A DNA stretch of 64,000 bases. Source: Naematelia aurantialba (lineage: Eukaryota; Basidiomycota; Tremellomycetes; Tremellales; Naemateliaceae). Positions 1 to 9,544 of this stretch are shown here, one piece after another. The first letter of the stretch is position 1, and each line of letters opens with the position of its first letter. The notes beneath the pieces are model-generated. The model was not told where the DNA came from. It did no database searches and saw only the letters and a list, made by a program, of their open reading frames with translations. Where the stretch lies: assembly GCA_021527695.1 (NCBI GenBank), contig JAKFAO010000002.1:868501-932500 (forward strand), read 5' to 3'. The position numbers and the translations under genes are program-made.

Positions 1-3000
1 CGTCGACGTCGACGCCAAGCCCGCTCCGCTCGACGCACCCCTGTCCGCTCAGCTGTTCTCTCCCGACAGCCCCAGGCGCTCGCCCGCCGACGACAAGGAC
101 GACAAGGACGACAAGGATGACAAGGAAGTGGACGTGGATGTCGATGTCACGCACGCCAAGGCGGTCGAGTCGAAACCCCCGCCTCCACCGTTGTCCCGCG
201 CCTCGTCGTCGCGGCCCGTCGGGCCCCGTCGCGGGCCGACACTGATCGATGACCTCCCGACGGCATGGGACGAGGCGCACGAGACGTTTGAGAGCCTCGA
301 GAAATGCGTGTACGAGTTCAAGGGCCTCGGCCTCAGCAGGGAGCAGGACGAGATGATGGTCTGTGACTGTGTGTATAACCGGCGTAAGTCTAGTCGTCCT
401 TCGCCTTTACAGTCGTCGGCCTTGGGGGGGAGGGGGGGACCACGATGCATGTGGCTGTATAGCGGGGGCAGGGTTGATGTTGATGGGCACAGATGATCCC
501 GAGGCGAGGCCTTGCGGACCAGATTCAGACTGTATCAACAGAGCAATCTTCATCGAGTGTCTCGCGCACGAGTGTAGAGCAAAGTCGCAATGCAGAAACC
601 AACGGTTAGTCCCGCTCGTCACACGTCGTGCTCCTCCCCGTCAGCGAGCAACGTGCGGGCGCGCTGATGCTCGAAACAGGTTCTCAAAACGGCAGTATGC
701 CCCGGTCGAGATTGTCCTGACACAGATGAAGGGGTACGGCCTTAGGGCAGCCGCGGATATACCTGCGTGAGCCTTTGACCTGAAAGCGGCGTGACGGTAC
801 ACAATCCATTCGGACGGCACAATCCATTCGGTGCGCTGACTGCATGCAGAGGCAGCCTGATCTATGAATATATAGGCGAGGTGGTGGCCGAGAAGACGTT
901 CCGGAAGCGGATGCAGCAGTACGCCGATGAGGGCATCAAGCACTTTTATTTCATGATGCTGCAAAAGGAGGAGGTGTGTCCCGCCCTCTGACCGTCTAGC
1001 TCTGCAGCACTGACATAGCACAGTATATCGATGCGACGAAGAAAGGCGGCATTGGGCGCTTCGCAAATCACTCGTGTAACCCCAATTCAGAGGTGCAGAA
1101 ATGGGTTGTGGGGCGCAGGTTGCGCATGGGGATATTCACAAAACGAGATGTAGTCAAAGGCGAGGAGGTCACTTTTAATTACAATGTCGACCGCTATGGG
1201 TCAGTACAGCATCGTCCTCTCGAGGGCAAGGGTTGCGCTGACCCCTGCAGTCACGATGCGCAGATATGTTACTGTGGGGAGCCGAATTGTGTCGGTACCA
1301 TCGGCGGCAAGACACAGACAGATATCGGCGGAATGAACGACCTTATCCTTGAAGGCAAGTCGCGTTACTCGTCTTCACTCGCCCTGCTGATGTGGACAGC
1401 GTTGGGCATTGCCGACGAGGTCGAGGCTCAGGAGATGAAAGGCAGCAAGAAGAAGAAGTCTCGGCAGCTCGGTGACGACTTTGTGGTAAGCTGTCTTTGA
1501 AACTGACGTCGGGAGCTCACGAGCCCGATCACAGCCGAATCTTCAACCTATTCTTGAGCACGAGGCGCAGAAAGTGGCTGCCGCTCTTCGCCAGACGATG
1601 GAGAATCCGCGAATCATGTCGTTCCTGCTTCAGCGTATCAAGGTCAGTCTAGTGGCTTTGACGTCGTCCTGCCCGCTCACAGATCCTAGATGACAGACGA
1701 ACCAGCCGTCCATCGTCAACTGATGCGAATGCACGGCTTCAGCATAATGTTCTCTGTCCTGACGCAGATGACGGAAGCGAGTCACATCGTTCTTCTTGTG
1801 GGTCCTTTCGGCAAACTGGAATGAAGGGGTGGCTGAGATGTCGCAGGCTTTGCAATGCTTGGACAAGTGGGACCTTTCGGCACGGAATAAGATCGATGAC
1901 TCGAACATCGAAGATCCGGTCAAGCAGATGGTGTCCAGAGCCGACGGGCAGATCAGCAGTCTCGCAAAGCAGGTGCGTCTATCCATGCGTTGGCGGTGGC
2001 GCTCACACCCGTTGCAGTTGCTTGAGCGGTGGGGCAAGCTCGAGACGTCCTACCGGATACCTCGGAAGCCGCAGCTGTCCAGTGTGAGTGTGCAAGAACG
2101 TTGCAGTAGAGGCAGATGTGCAGAACTGATGCGCGCAGCTTGATGCAGAAGACGAGGCAGCGACGACCACTATCGCTGAGGAAGACACTCGCTCAGCTCG
2201 CCGTCCACAGGCATGGGAGAACCAGGTCGAGATTCAATTCGACATTGCACCGGTAAAACCCCGCGCACCCGGAGCATTCATGCGGCCTAAACCGCCTCCA
2301 CCCCCAAAACAGCCTGTGCAGACGGCGTCGATCTCGGCGGAACGACTCAAGCTCGACGCGATCCTCGCGCAGGCTCAACAGTCGGTCGTAGCTGCTGCGG
2401 TGTCGATACCTCCCCCATCTCCTGCTGCCGAATCGAGCCGCTCCGGCAGTCGTACAGTCGACATTGAGGACGACTGGGTAGAGCAGGAACTGCGGAATGG
2501 ACGCAAACGACAAAAGACGTCCCATGCCCATGCTGTGTCGTCGGAAGAGATGGAAGCGCGAAAGGCAAAGACGTACACCAAGGCGGTGGGAGAGCTCGTG
2601 GTGCGGTGGATGTCCAAGTACAAGGAACAGATGGATCACGAGACGTTTAAACGTTATGCCAAAGAGGTGGGTCAAGTGCCGACACGACACGACGCGACGC
2701 GTTGGCTGAGTCTGACGGCGCTGTAGTGCACAGCGATTCTGGTGGACAAGGAGAAAAAGGGGCACTCGTATGCGTCGAATCCGAAGCCCGACTTTTCAGA
2801 AGACAAGAAGAGCAAGATGAAGGCGTTTGTCAAGGAGTACGCGCACAAGCTGCTCAAGCGGCTCAAGGAGAAGGGCAAGCTGCGCAAGCCGGCCGCTGCG
2901 GCGAATGGCCGCGGCCACACTGCGTCGTCAGAACCGTCCGCGACCCCAGCGACGACAGCGGTGCCCGAGACCCCTAATGGGTCGACGAGGGAACAGCTCG

Positions 3001-3512
3001 ATCTCGTGTCTGATATATTTGGGCCGGGGGACGAGCTCGACCTGGACGACGCCGGGCTCGAACTCGACTCGCCGTCCCGCCTCGGCCGAGTCGAGTCGTC
3101 GCCTATGCCGATGCCCATGGACTCTCCGGTGTCGGTGGCCGTGTCTGTGCCGGTCCAGAGTGTGAAGAGTCTCAAAGACCCGGCAGCAGCCGCGGTGTCC
3201 GTGACGGCTGTGACAGATGTGAGGGGTGTAACGGGTATGACGGATGTGAGGGGTGTGACGGATGTGACGGGTGTGACGGGTGTGACGGATGTGACGGGTG
3301 TGACGGGTATGGCGGATGTGAGTGAAAAGACATTTGGGAATGGGTTCAGAGTGGAGAGCCTGGACATGTCCGAGTTCAAAGTCCATCGGACGAATGGGAC
3401 TGGGCCAGAGGGTGTGGGCGGTGGGGTGGTGGGCGTGGGCGGCGGGGTGCAGGGCACGCCAGATAGGACGCCGACGAGCGGGAGCGGCGGCAGTGGGCAA
3501 TCGCCTGTTTAG
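1..3512 (+). CDS. SET2: Histone H3-K36 methyltransferase Set2 (5' partial)
   Basis: Nuclear histone H3 lysine-36 methyltransferase that travels with elongating RNA polymerase II. The reading frame is already open at base 2, so the N-terminus lies outside the window. It begins with an acidic Asp-Asp-Lys repeat. Splicing at short introns (donors near 384, 607, 769, 976, 1200; acceptors near 497, 679, 850, 1023, 1251) joins a Cys-rich AWS segment, a SET domain ([13 protein letters not shown], then YEYIGEVV, then [15 protein letters not shown], then EEVTFNYN) and a post-SET motif [11 protein letters not shown] long middle part leads to a C-terminal SRI-like helical region around 2550-2900 ([17 protein letters not shown]), which in Set2 binds the phosphorylated Pol II tail. 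After that comes a Ser/Pro-rich tail with a Val-Thr-Gly minisatellite. AWS-SET-postSET-SRI order is diagnostic of Set2; other SET enzymes lack SRI. The exact middle exons (1500-2750) are approximate. Confidence 0.93.
3205..3320 (+). repeat. Coding 9-bp minisatellite in the SET2 tail
   Basis: Imperfect tandem repeat of a GTGACGGGT/GTGACGGAT-type 9-mer, about 12 copies. It keeps the SET2 frame and encodes Val-Thr-Gly / Val-Thr-Asp / Val-Arg-Gly units after the SRI region. Confidence 0.85.
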
Positions 3513-3727
3513 CAGGGCGCCTCTTAGCAGGGCTGTCGCAGGGGAGCCGTGCCACCGTAGCAATGGCGAGACAGTAGCAAGAGTGGACCGTAGCAATGGA
3601 TGTGACATTGTGGCATTGTGGCACTGTGGCATGGTTGCATGGTGGCATAGCTGTGATGCATACATGTCGTTTGGTATCATTGTGCGCGGTATACTACGCA
3701 GCTGCGGGAACCCAAACGGGATGCCAG
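3513..3727. other. Convergent spacer SET2/HEM14 with short repeats
   Basis: 215-bp gap between two converging stop codons. It holds imperfect GTGGCATT/GTGGCACT/GTGGCATG repeats at about 3604-3650 and GTAGCAATG repeats before that. No ORF or RNA gene is supported. Confidence 0.6.
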
Positions 3728-5771
3728 TTACGCGTCGGCCCATCGCTCCAGTCCCGTGACGGGGGCGCCATCGAGGATGCCCTGTGCGGCATCTTCCGCG
3801 GAATAGACACAGTCGTTGACTCCGATCCCGCCGTATCCGTTGCCCACGAGGCTGAGCCGCCCTCGCCACGGCCCGGCCTGGATCGCCCGATGGATCGCCC
3901 CGAGGCGCTGCCCGTGTCCGGGGCGATACGTCGGGATGGCATCGTCGTGTATCCTCGGCACGGCGAGGATGGGTTCTGTCCCTTTTAGGTGTGGGAAGAC
4001 GCCCTCGACGTGCTCCCGCGCGATGCGTACTGCGTGCTCGGCGTCGGTTGGGCGGGACACGGACACGGGCATGGACACGGACACGGGCTCGTCGTTTTGG
4101 CTGGACATGGACTCGGACATGGACATGAGCTCAGACACAGAGACGCCGCCGCCGTCGGTGGCGTATGTAGACCAGTACGGCCCGCCGAGCATGACTGTGA
4201 GCTTTGTTATCTTTCCTCTGAGACCGGCGCCGTCCAGGCCCGGGAGAGCGGTCGAGTCGAACACGCAGCCGAGCACGCCGTGCGGGTTGTGCGACGGCGG
4301 CGTGCGGGGGAGCAGGTACCCGAAGCCGTTGGGGTGGACGTGGGCCGGCGGCGCGGGGTAGACGAGGGAGATGACGCCGAGCGAGGTGTGCGTGTTGGCG
4401 AGGAGGTGGGGCAGGTGGTCGGGCGCCGGGGGGGAGGGCAGCAGGGGGCAGAGCGTGCGTGGGGGCAAGGTCGATACGAGGTGCGATGTGGAGAAGGTGC
4501 CGGCGGTCGTGGTGATCTGTAGTGTCAGAGCTGAGCATCGAAGTGAGAGCTTGAGGCTGAGGGGTGAGGTGAGAGTGACGGGTGAGGTGAGAGCGAGCGG
4601 TGAAGTGAGAGCTTGAGGCTGAGCGGTGAGGTGAGAGGAAGTAGGAAGACGGTGGCCAATACTGCTTGGCGGGCACGCTACTCACCTGGATGTCTTGCTC
4701 GGGATGAGCGTGAGTCTGGGGTTGAGTCTGAGTCTCCGTCCGAGGCCGAGTCCGGACGGCCGTGACAGCTTCGCCGGCACGAATCTCCACGCCCCTGCGG
4801 CGCAGCTCGTCCTCGAGCCGGCTGGTGAGCGCCCCCAGCCCCCCTGTCAAGCCGTACATGCTCCAGCCTGCTCTCGACTCGCCCAGCCCCCCGAGCCGGT
4901 CCCACTCGTCCTGGTCTCTGCGCTTGGCCGCGCGCACCGCGTGCGCCGTGCGCCGCCTCCACGCGCCACGGACGACGCTGCCGTACTCGCGCTCGCCGTC
5001 GTACAGGCCATGCAGGACGCTCTGGGCCGACAACTCGGTCGTCGACGCCGCGTAGATGCCGTGCATCACCGCGCTCGCGAGCCGCGCCGTGGCGGGGTTG
5101 AAGCGGCGCAGCAGAAACGCGTGGACACTCTCGTCTTGCACCTGCGCTGGAGGGCTGTTGCGCCGCCGGAACGGCTCGGCAAGGATCGCGCGCATGGCGC
5201 CGCTCAGCAGAGCGGGTTTCGACGCGAATGGCGAGAGACGGATAGGCAGCGGCGAGGGGCAGGACAGCGGGTCGAGGATGTAGCGGTTCGTCGCGGCGGG
5301 GTGGTCGGACGGGATGGGCACGATCGCGTCTTCGAGTCCGACGTCGCGGATCTGACGATCAGCGGGTGACTTCTCGGCGCGCCTGCTCGCCGAGGGTGTG
5401 CGTGGGGGGGATCACGAGGGAAGAAGGACGGTGCAGAGATGAGAGTGCAGTCGAGCAAGTAGACGGCGTATGCAACTTGGATCCACGCAGAGACGTACCA
5501 AGCGCAGCATGTACGGCGCCCCCCGACTACCTCTTGGACGTATACTCCTCGGCCCGCCCTCCAGCACCACCTCGCCCTCCACGGCCCCTCCGTCCGGCCC
5601 TACGAAGCCCACTGCGTGCCGCGTAGAGTCCACCCAGCCGCCGATATGGCGCGACGACTCGAGCAGCGTGATCCGTGTCGACGGAGGGAGGCGCGACGAC
5701 GACGAGAGGCGGTACGCGGCGGCGAGGCCGGTGAGCCCGGCGCCGAGGATCGTAATGTGCCCAGGAGGCAT
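3728..5771 (-). CDS. HEM14: Protoporphyrinogen oxidase
   Basis: Flavin enzyme that oxidises protoporphyrinogen IX to protoporphyrin IX, the penultimate step of haem synthesis, normally on the mitochondrial inner membrane. The N-terminus right after the start at 5771 carries the FAD dinucleotide-binding motif GAGLTGLAAAYRL followed by ESS..IGGWVDS, typical of PPOX. The middle exon (about 5350 down to 4690) contains the AILAEPFRRR region, the helix around SAVMHGIYAAS, and YGLTGGLGALTSRLEDELR. The last exon has the closing FAD/substrate segment GNGYGGIGVNDC near the C-terminus and ends in TAA at 3728. At least two introns are seen: a GTACGT donor near 5505, and one between about 4683 and 4515 that holds short GGTGAGGTGAGAG-type repeats. 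A low-complexity Thr-Gln-Pro-His stretch precedes the second intron. The gene diverges from the PIG-X gene over a 220-bp spacer. Confidence 0.92.
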
Positions 5772-5991
5772 GCGGCCAGCTCCTCGCGGCCCGCTAGCCA
5801 GCTTCCCTGCAGCGAATGGCAGACGTGGTTAGGCAGAAGTGGATGTAAGAGATCAGAAGGACGAGGGGGAGGATGTCCACTTCTGCGTTGTCCACTTGCT
5901 GGTTTCGCAGCTGTCGCCGTCTCTCTGACGTCGATACCAGTGCTCGCACTCGCAGTCGTACTCGCACTCGCACTGGTAACAGCCAGCCAGC
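5772..5991. promoter_or_regulatory. Divergent promoter HEM14 / PIG-X
   Basis: 220-bp spacer between two start codons facing away from each other, so it must hold both core promoters and leaders. A CTCGCA/CTCGTA hexamer-like repeat lies at about 5940-5975, just upstream of the rightward start. No clear TATA box is visible. Confidence 0.6.
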
Positions 5992-6970
5992 ATGCCATAC
6001 AACGTCCATGCGCTAGAGAACATCGCGGTCCATCCTCTCGAGCGCACATTCCACCCGCACCTCATCATCGACCTCGACCCGACTCCGCCGGCATCTCTGT
6101 TCGAATCATGCGCCATCGTGCTCGACATGTCGCTGCCCGACGCCCTCTTTATAGACCGCGACGAGCTCGCAGCCCACTTTGCCAGCCAATCCGTACATGC
6201 CTGGGCCCTCAGTCCTGTGAATATCGACATTGAGCGGCCGGTGCTCTTCGGCTCTGGCCTCGCGATGCAATCTGCAGAAGCGATGGAGTCTGCAGATGCG
6301 ATGGAGTCTGCAGAAGAGATGCAACCTGCAGAAGCTGCGATGGAGTCTGTACATGCAGAAGCGCGCGACGGCGTGTTTCCTGGGAATGTGAGGCTGACGT
6401 TGATGATTGAGCACAGCGGGGGTGTCGGGGCTGGCGCTGTGGATGATGCTGGGGATGGTGTCGGGGACGGTGCTGTAGATGGTGTCGGGCTTGAGACTGG
6501 GGATTTTGCGGCCAAGGCTGGCACTGCGAAGGACACGATGCAGCTGGATATCCCGCTACACGGGCGATACCTCCAGCCTGACGACAGTGGGATCCAGGCA
6601 ATCCCGCTCTTTGGCGAGTCTGGACTCGGCCACCTCAAGGGCGGATGGATCTGCGCCGACCGGCTCGTCCCCAACATCGAGTGTGAGTCCCGGCGTCCCC
6701 TCCAGCATCTCTCACGACGTAGCCGTGGCTCAAGGCCAGGCGCTGACAATGACAATGACAATCACAGTCTCGAGAACCCTCGCACTCCCCTCGATATCCC
6801 CGTCTCCCCAGCTCACGCTGCTGCTCCCCACTGGACACCGCTCGCACCAGCCCTTTGTCGAGCTCGTCACTGCTCTGTCTATCTGGCTGGGATTCTTCTA
6901 CCTCGCCGCCAAGATCCTTCGCCTCACTGCCCGGCTCGAGCACCAACGACACGTCGACAAAACGGATTAA
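5992..6970 (+). CDS. PBN1: PIG-X/Pbn1-like GPI mannosyltransferase I subunit
   Basis: Probable ER membrane partner of the Gpi14/PIG-M mannosyltransferase, which adds the first mannose to GPI anchors. The start at 5992 gives a protein with the family landmarks: a luminal part with LPDALFIDRDEL (the 'lp.alf.D.del' motif of PIG-X), the LDIPLHGRYLQP segment ('lPlHaRYq.P'), and a single hydrophobic C-terminal helix (ELVTALSIWLGFFYLAAKI) followed by basic residues. One intron (about 6680-6769, GTGAGT...CACAG) joins the two parts. Codons 90-125 form an Ala-Met-Glu-Ser repeat and a Gly/Val/Asp-rich insertion follows; both are low complexity and probably loops. The protein is shorter than yeast Pbn1 and closer to PIG-X in size. 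The call rests on short motifs plus topology. Confidence 0.75.
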
Positions 6971-7102
6971 CGCCACCCATCGTCCAGTCGCGAACTCTCA
7001 ACTACAGGGCGGCAGCTCGCATCCCCGGCATGATTATACCATGTGCCCAAAACCGCAACACAAGTGCCAACGAGATACAACGAGATACTCCAGACAGCGC
7101 CA

Positions 7103-9217
7103 TTATCGCCTTCCCGCCGGGCCAGACACGCTGCGACCCCTCGCACTCGCTGCCATGCTCTCGACCAGCCTGCTTCCCTCGGGTTGTCGTCGCACCAGCC
7201 GTGTGCGCGTTGAAGCACCCAGGCCCGAGATAGGATCGATCGCTTTGTACGCCTCGCATTCCTCCTCCAGGCTGCGGACCCTATCGTTGGCTTTGTTGAG
7301 CATGTGCCGTGTCCCTGCCAGTTCCTGCGTCGAACACCATCAGCGCCAACACACGCGTACGCGATTGCGCCTGCTCACCTGTTTCACCAGGGCCATCTCC
7401 CATCGCAGCGTCTCGACATACGAGATCTTTTGATCGCCGTTCGCATGGCCGATGAGCTCGGCATTTTGCTGTCCAATCCGCGCAACCTCTTCGTTCGCCA
7501 CCGCTTCGCGGGATTGCAAGATGCGATGCTGCTCGAGCAGCGTCTCGTACAGCTCCTCATAATGCTGAGCGCGATCCAACGCCTCTTTCAAACTGTATCG
7601 TCAGCTCAGCAAGATATAGAGACGCACCATTCAATCTCCTCGACCATGGCGCTCTCCGCCATCTTCACTCGGCCGACAGTCTCATTTGCCCGTTTCAGCG
7701 CCTCTCGATCGCCTCTCGCTCTTTCCTCAATCGTATGCATCTCCGCCTTGGTCTCCTCGATAACTTGCTTGGCTGTGTTCTCGCCGATCTGCGCATGGGT
7801 GAGCTCGCGTTTCAAGTCCGCAGCATTGTCGGCACACGGCGCATGAGCGCGTTGCAAGGCAGCGTGGGAGGTGGAAAGGTCCGCATGCGAGCGCTGGAGG
7901 GCCGTCAAGGTCGTACGCGCGCTGACGAGGTCCGCGAGACTGGACTCATGCGTGGCGGCCAGTTCTTGATGTGTAGCTTCGAGGCCGTGGAGGTCGTGAG
8001 AAAGGAGCGAGTTGTGCATGTTTGTATGCGAGATGACCAAGTCCACGAAAGGCAGGATGTCTGAGGTTGTCAGAGGCGCCAGCGGCGCAGCCGAGTCATC
8101 CAGCATGGGGAGATGTGATTTGTCTTCCAGACGACTCAATTTGCGGTCCTCGAGCAGGTCCTCCAGAGCTTCCTCGGCGTCATGCCGATCGCGTTGCGCC
8201 TGGTGAAGCCGTATCGACAGCTCGTGGCTGTATTCTCGTTCAAACCTGAGCTCCCGCCTGAGGCCGGCAGTGACTGCCATTCCGTCTTCTCGCAAGTGCC
8301 GTTGCGTCTCATGCGATCGAAGAGTCGTCTCATGCTCGCCATGCGGGCCACTCGAACGATACAGCTTCGCATATGCTTTGGCCGAGTCTTCCAGTAGCCG
8401 CGCCAACTGCTCTTTCTGCTCTTGGAGAGCTGTAATCTCGGACTGCAAGTGCTCGACGCGAGGCAGACTCTTGATGTGTTTGGCAAGCTCGGTCTTGACG
8501 TCGTCCAGCTCTTTCTCGAGTGCACGCCGCTTCGCCCGCTCGTCCTCCCATTTACCCGTCTGCCTCGACGACCCCGCTTGCACCGCTTGGAGATCCCGCA
8601 GGCCCGCGTGCAGCCGCTTGTTCTCCGCTTCTACAGTGTCGTGATGACGTCGAAGCGTGTCGATGGATTTCGCATACGACGACTTGGACGCCACTGCCGC
8701 GTCTTTCAGTTCCTTGTTCTCCGTTCTGAGGATGCGCAATTCCGCAGCATGCTATTATCGCCGTCAGCTGTATAGACGGCTACCTGAACATGCTACTGGC
8801 CTTTTCTTTCGATTCGTGGTGCTTCTGCACCAAATCCCGCAACTTGCTCTCGAGAGACTCCGATTCTGAACTGGGGATACTCGAGCCAGCCTTGCCCAGA
8901 GCGACAATCTTCTCATCTCGCCGTGCGATCTTGTCCTTTGCTCTCACGAGCTGATGCGTCAGGGAATCTACCCATCTTGAGTCGAGGGCACCACATACCT
9001 CCTTCTTGAGTCTTTCAACCTCTTCCGTGGCTGCTTCCTTGCCCCTCTTTGCGGCGCTTGCTAGACCCTCTGCCTCGGCTCGCCTGCGCCTCTCGTCCAG
9101 AGCGTCTCCAATTGCCTTTTTGTACTTTCGCTCGTCGCTGTTCTTGTCATATGTGCCCGGTCGCACTACCAGCCTGTTGGGTGCTGTCGTCTCCCCCAGG
9201 GGCTGCCGGGATGTCAT
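7103..9217 (-). CDS. Coiled-coil protein with HMMR-like C-terminus
   Basis: Long, almost wholly coiled-coil protein, starting at 9217 (MTSRQPLGETTAPNRLVV, a short basic/disordered head) and running through heptad-rich stretches such as LRILRTENKELKDAA and LEKELDDVKTELAKHIKSL. The end resembles the C-terminal domain shared by hyaluronan-mediated motility receptor and kinesin-12: NAELIGHANGDQKISYVETL, then RHMLNKANDRVRSLEEE. In those families this domain is linked to spindle or microtubule association. It is followed by a short Ser/Arg-rich tail and TAA at 7103. Introns: about 7592-7627 (GTGCGT donor), about 7328-7378, and 8752-8800. The last gives a continuous coil only if its donor is the non-standard AAG|GCCAGT. 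Upstream in-frame sequence to 9379 does not look coding. A spindle role is inference. Confidence 0.7.
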
Positions 9218-9544
9218 CTCGTCAATGAGAATGCGAGCAATTGCAAGACAGAAGCAGACAGAAATGTCAACAAACCCACTCACCAGTCGTTGGGTGGCAA
9301 AACAAGGCGCGTCCAGTGTGTACACCGTGGGAAAGTTGCATTGCTGCTTTTTTTTTGGGTGATCGCTGCAAAATTCCAAAAGTCACTCTCCTATTACTCT
9401 TGTTCTCGTCTCTCGGATTCGCTCTGGACCTCGCACACGGGGGGTGGGCAGCGTGGACAGCAGCGTGGACAGCAGCGTGGACAGCAGCGTGGACAGCAGC
9501 GTGGACAGCAGCGTGGACAGCAGCGTGGACAGCAGCGTGGCAGG
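9218..9544. promoter_or_regulatory. Divergent promoter, coiled-coil gene / PWP2
   Basis: 327-bp spacer between two outward-facing starts. It includes a possible small leader intron for the leftward gene (GTGAGTGGG read on the minus strand near 9283), a T9 run near 9349, and the 12-bp repeat that fills the PWP2 leader. Confidence 0.55.
9451..9544 (+). repeat. 12-bp tandem repeat abutting the PWP2 start codon
   Basis: Seven perfect copies of GCGTGGACAGCA (9451-9534), then a truncated copy GCGTGGCAGG that runs directly into the ATG at 9545. It lies in the 5' leader, or in the core promoter if transcription starts inside it. Confidence 0.95.

Noticed and set aside
85..126. Asp-Asp-Lys repeats near the window start resembling an epitope tag
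   Set aside because: The wording is a simple Lys-Asp-Asp tandem repeat, not the tag octapeptide, and it sits in an acidic low-complexity Set2 head with no vector sequence around.
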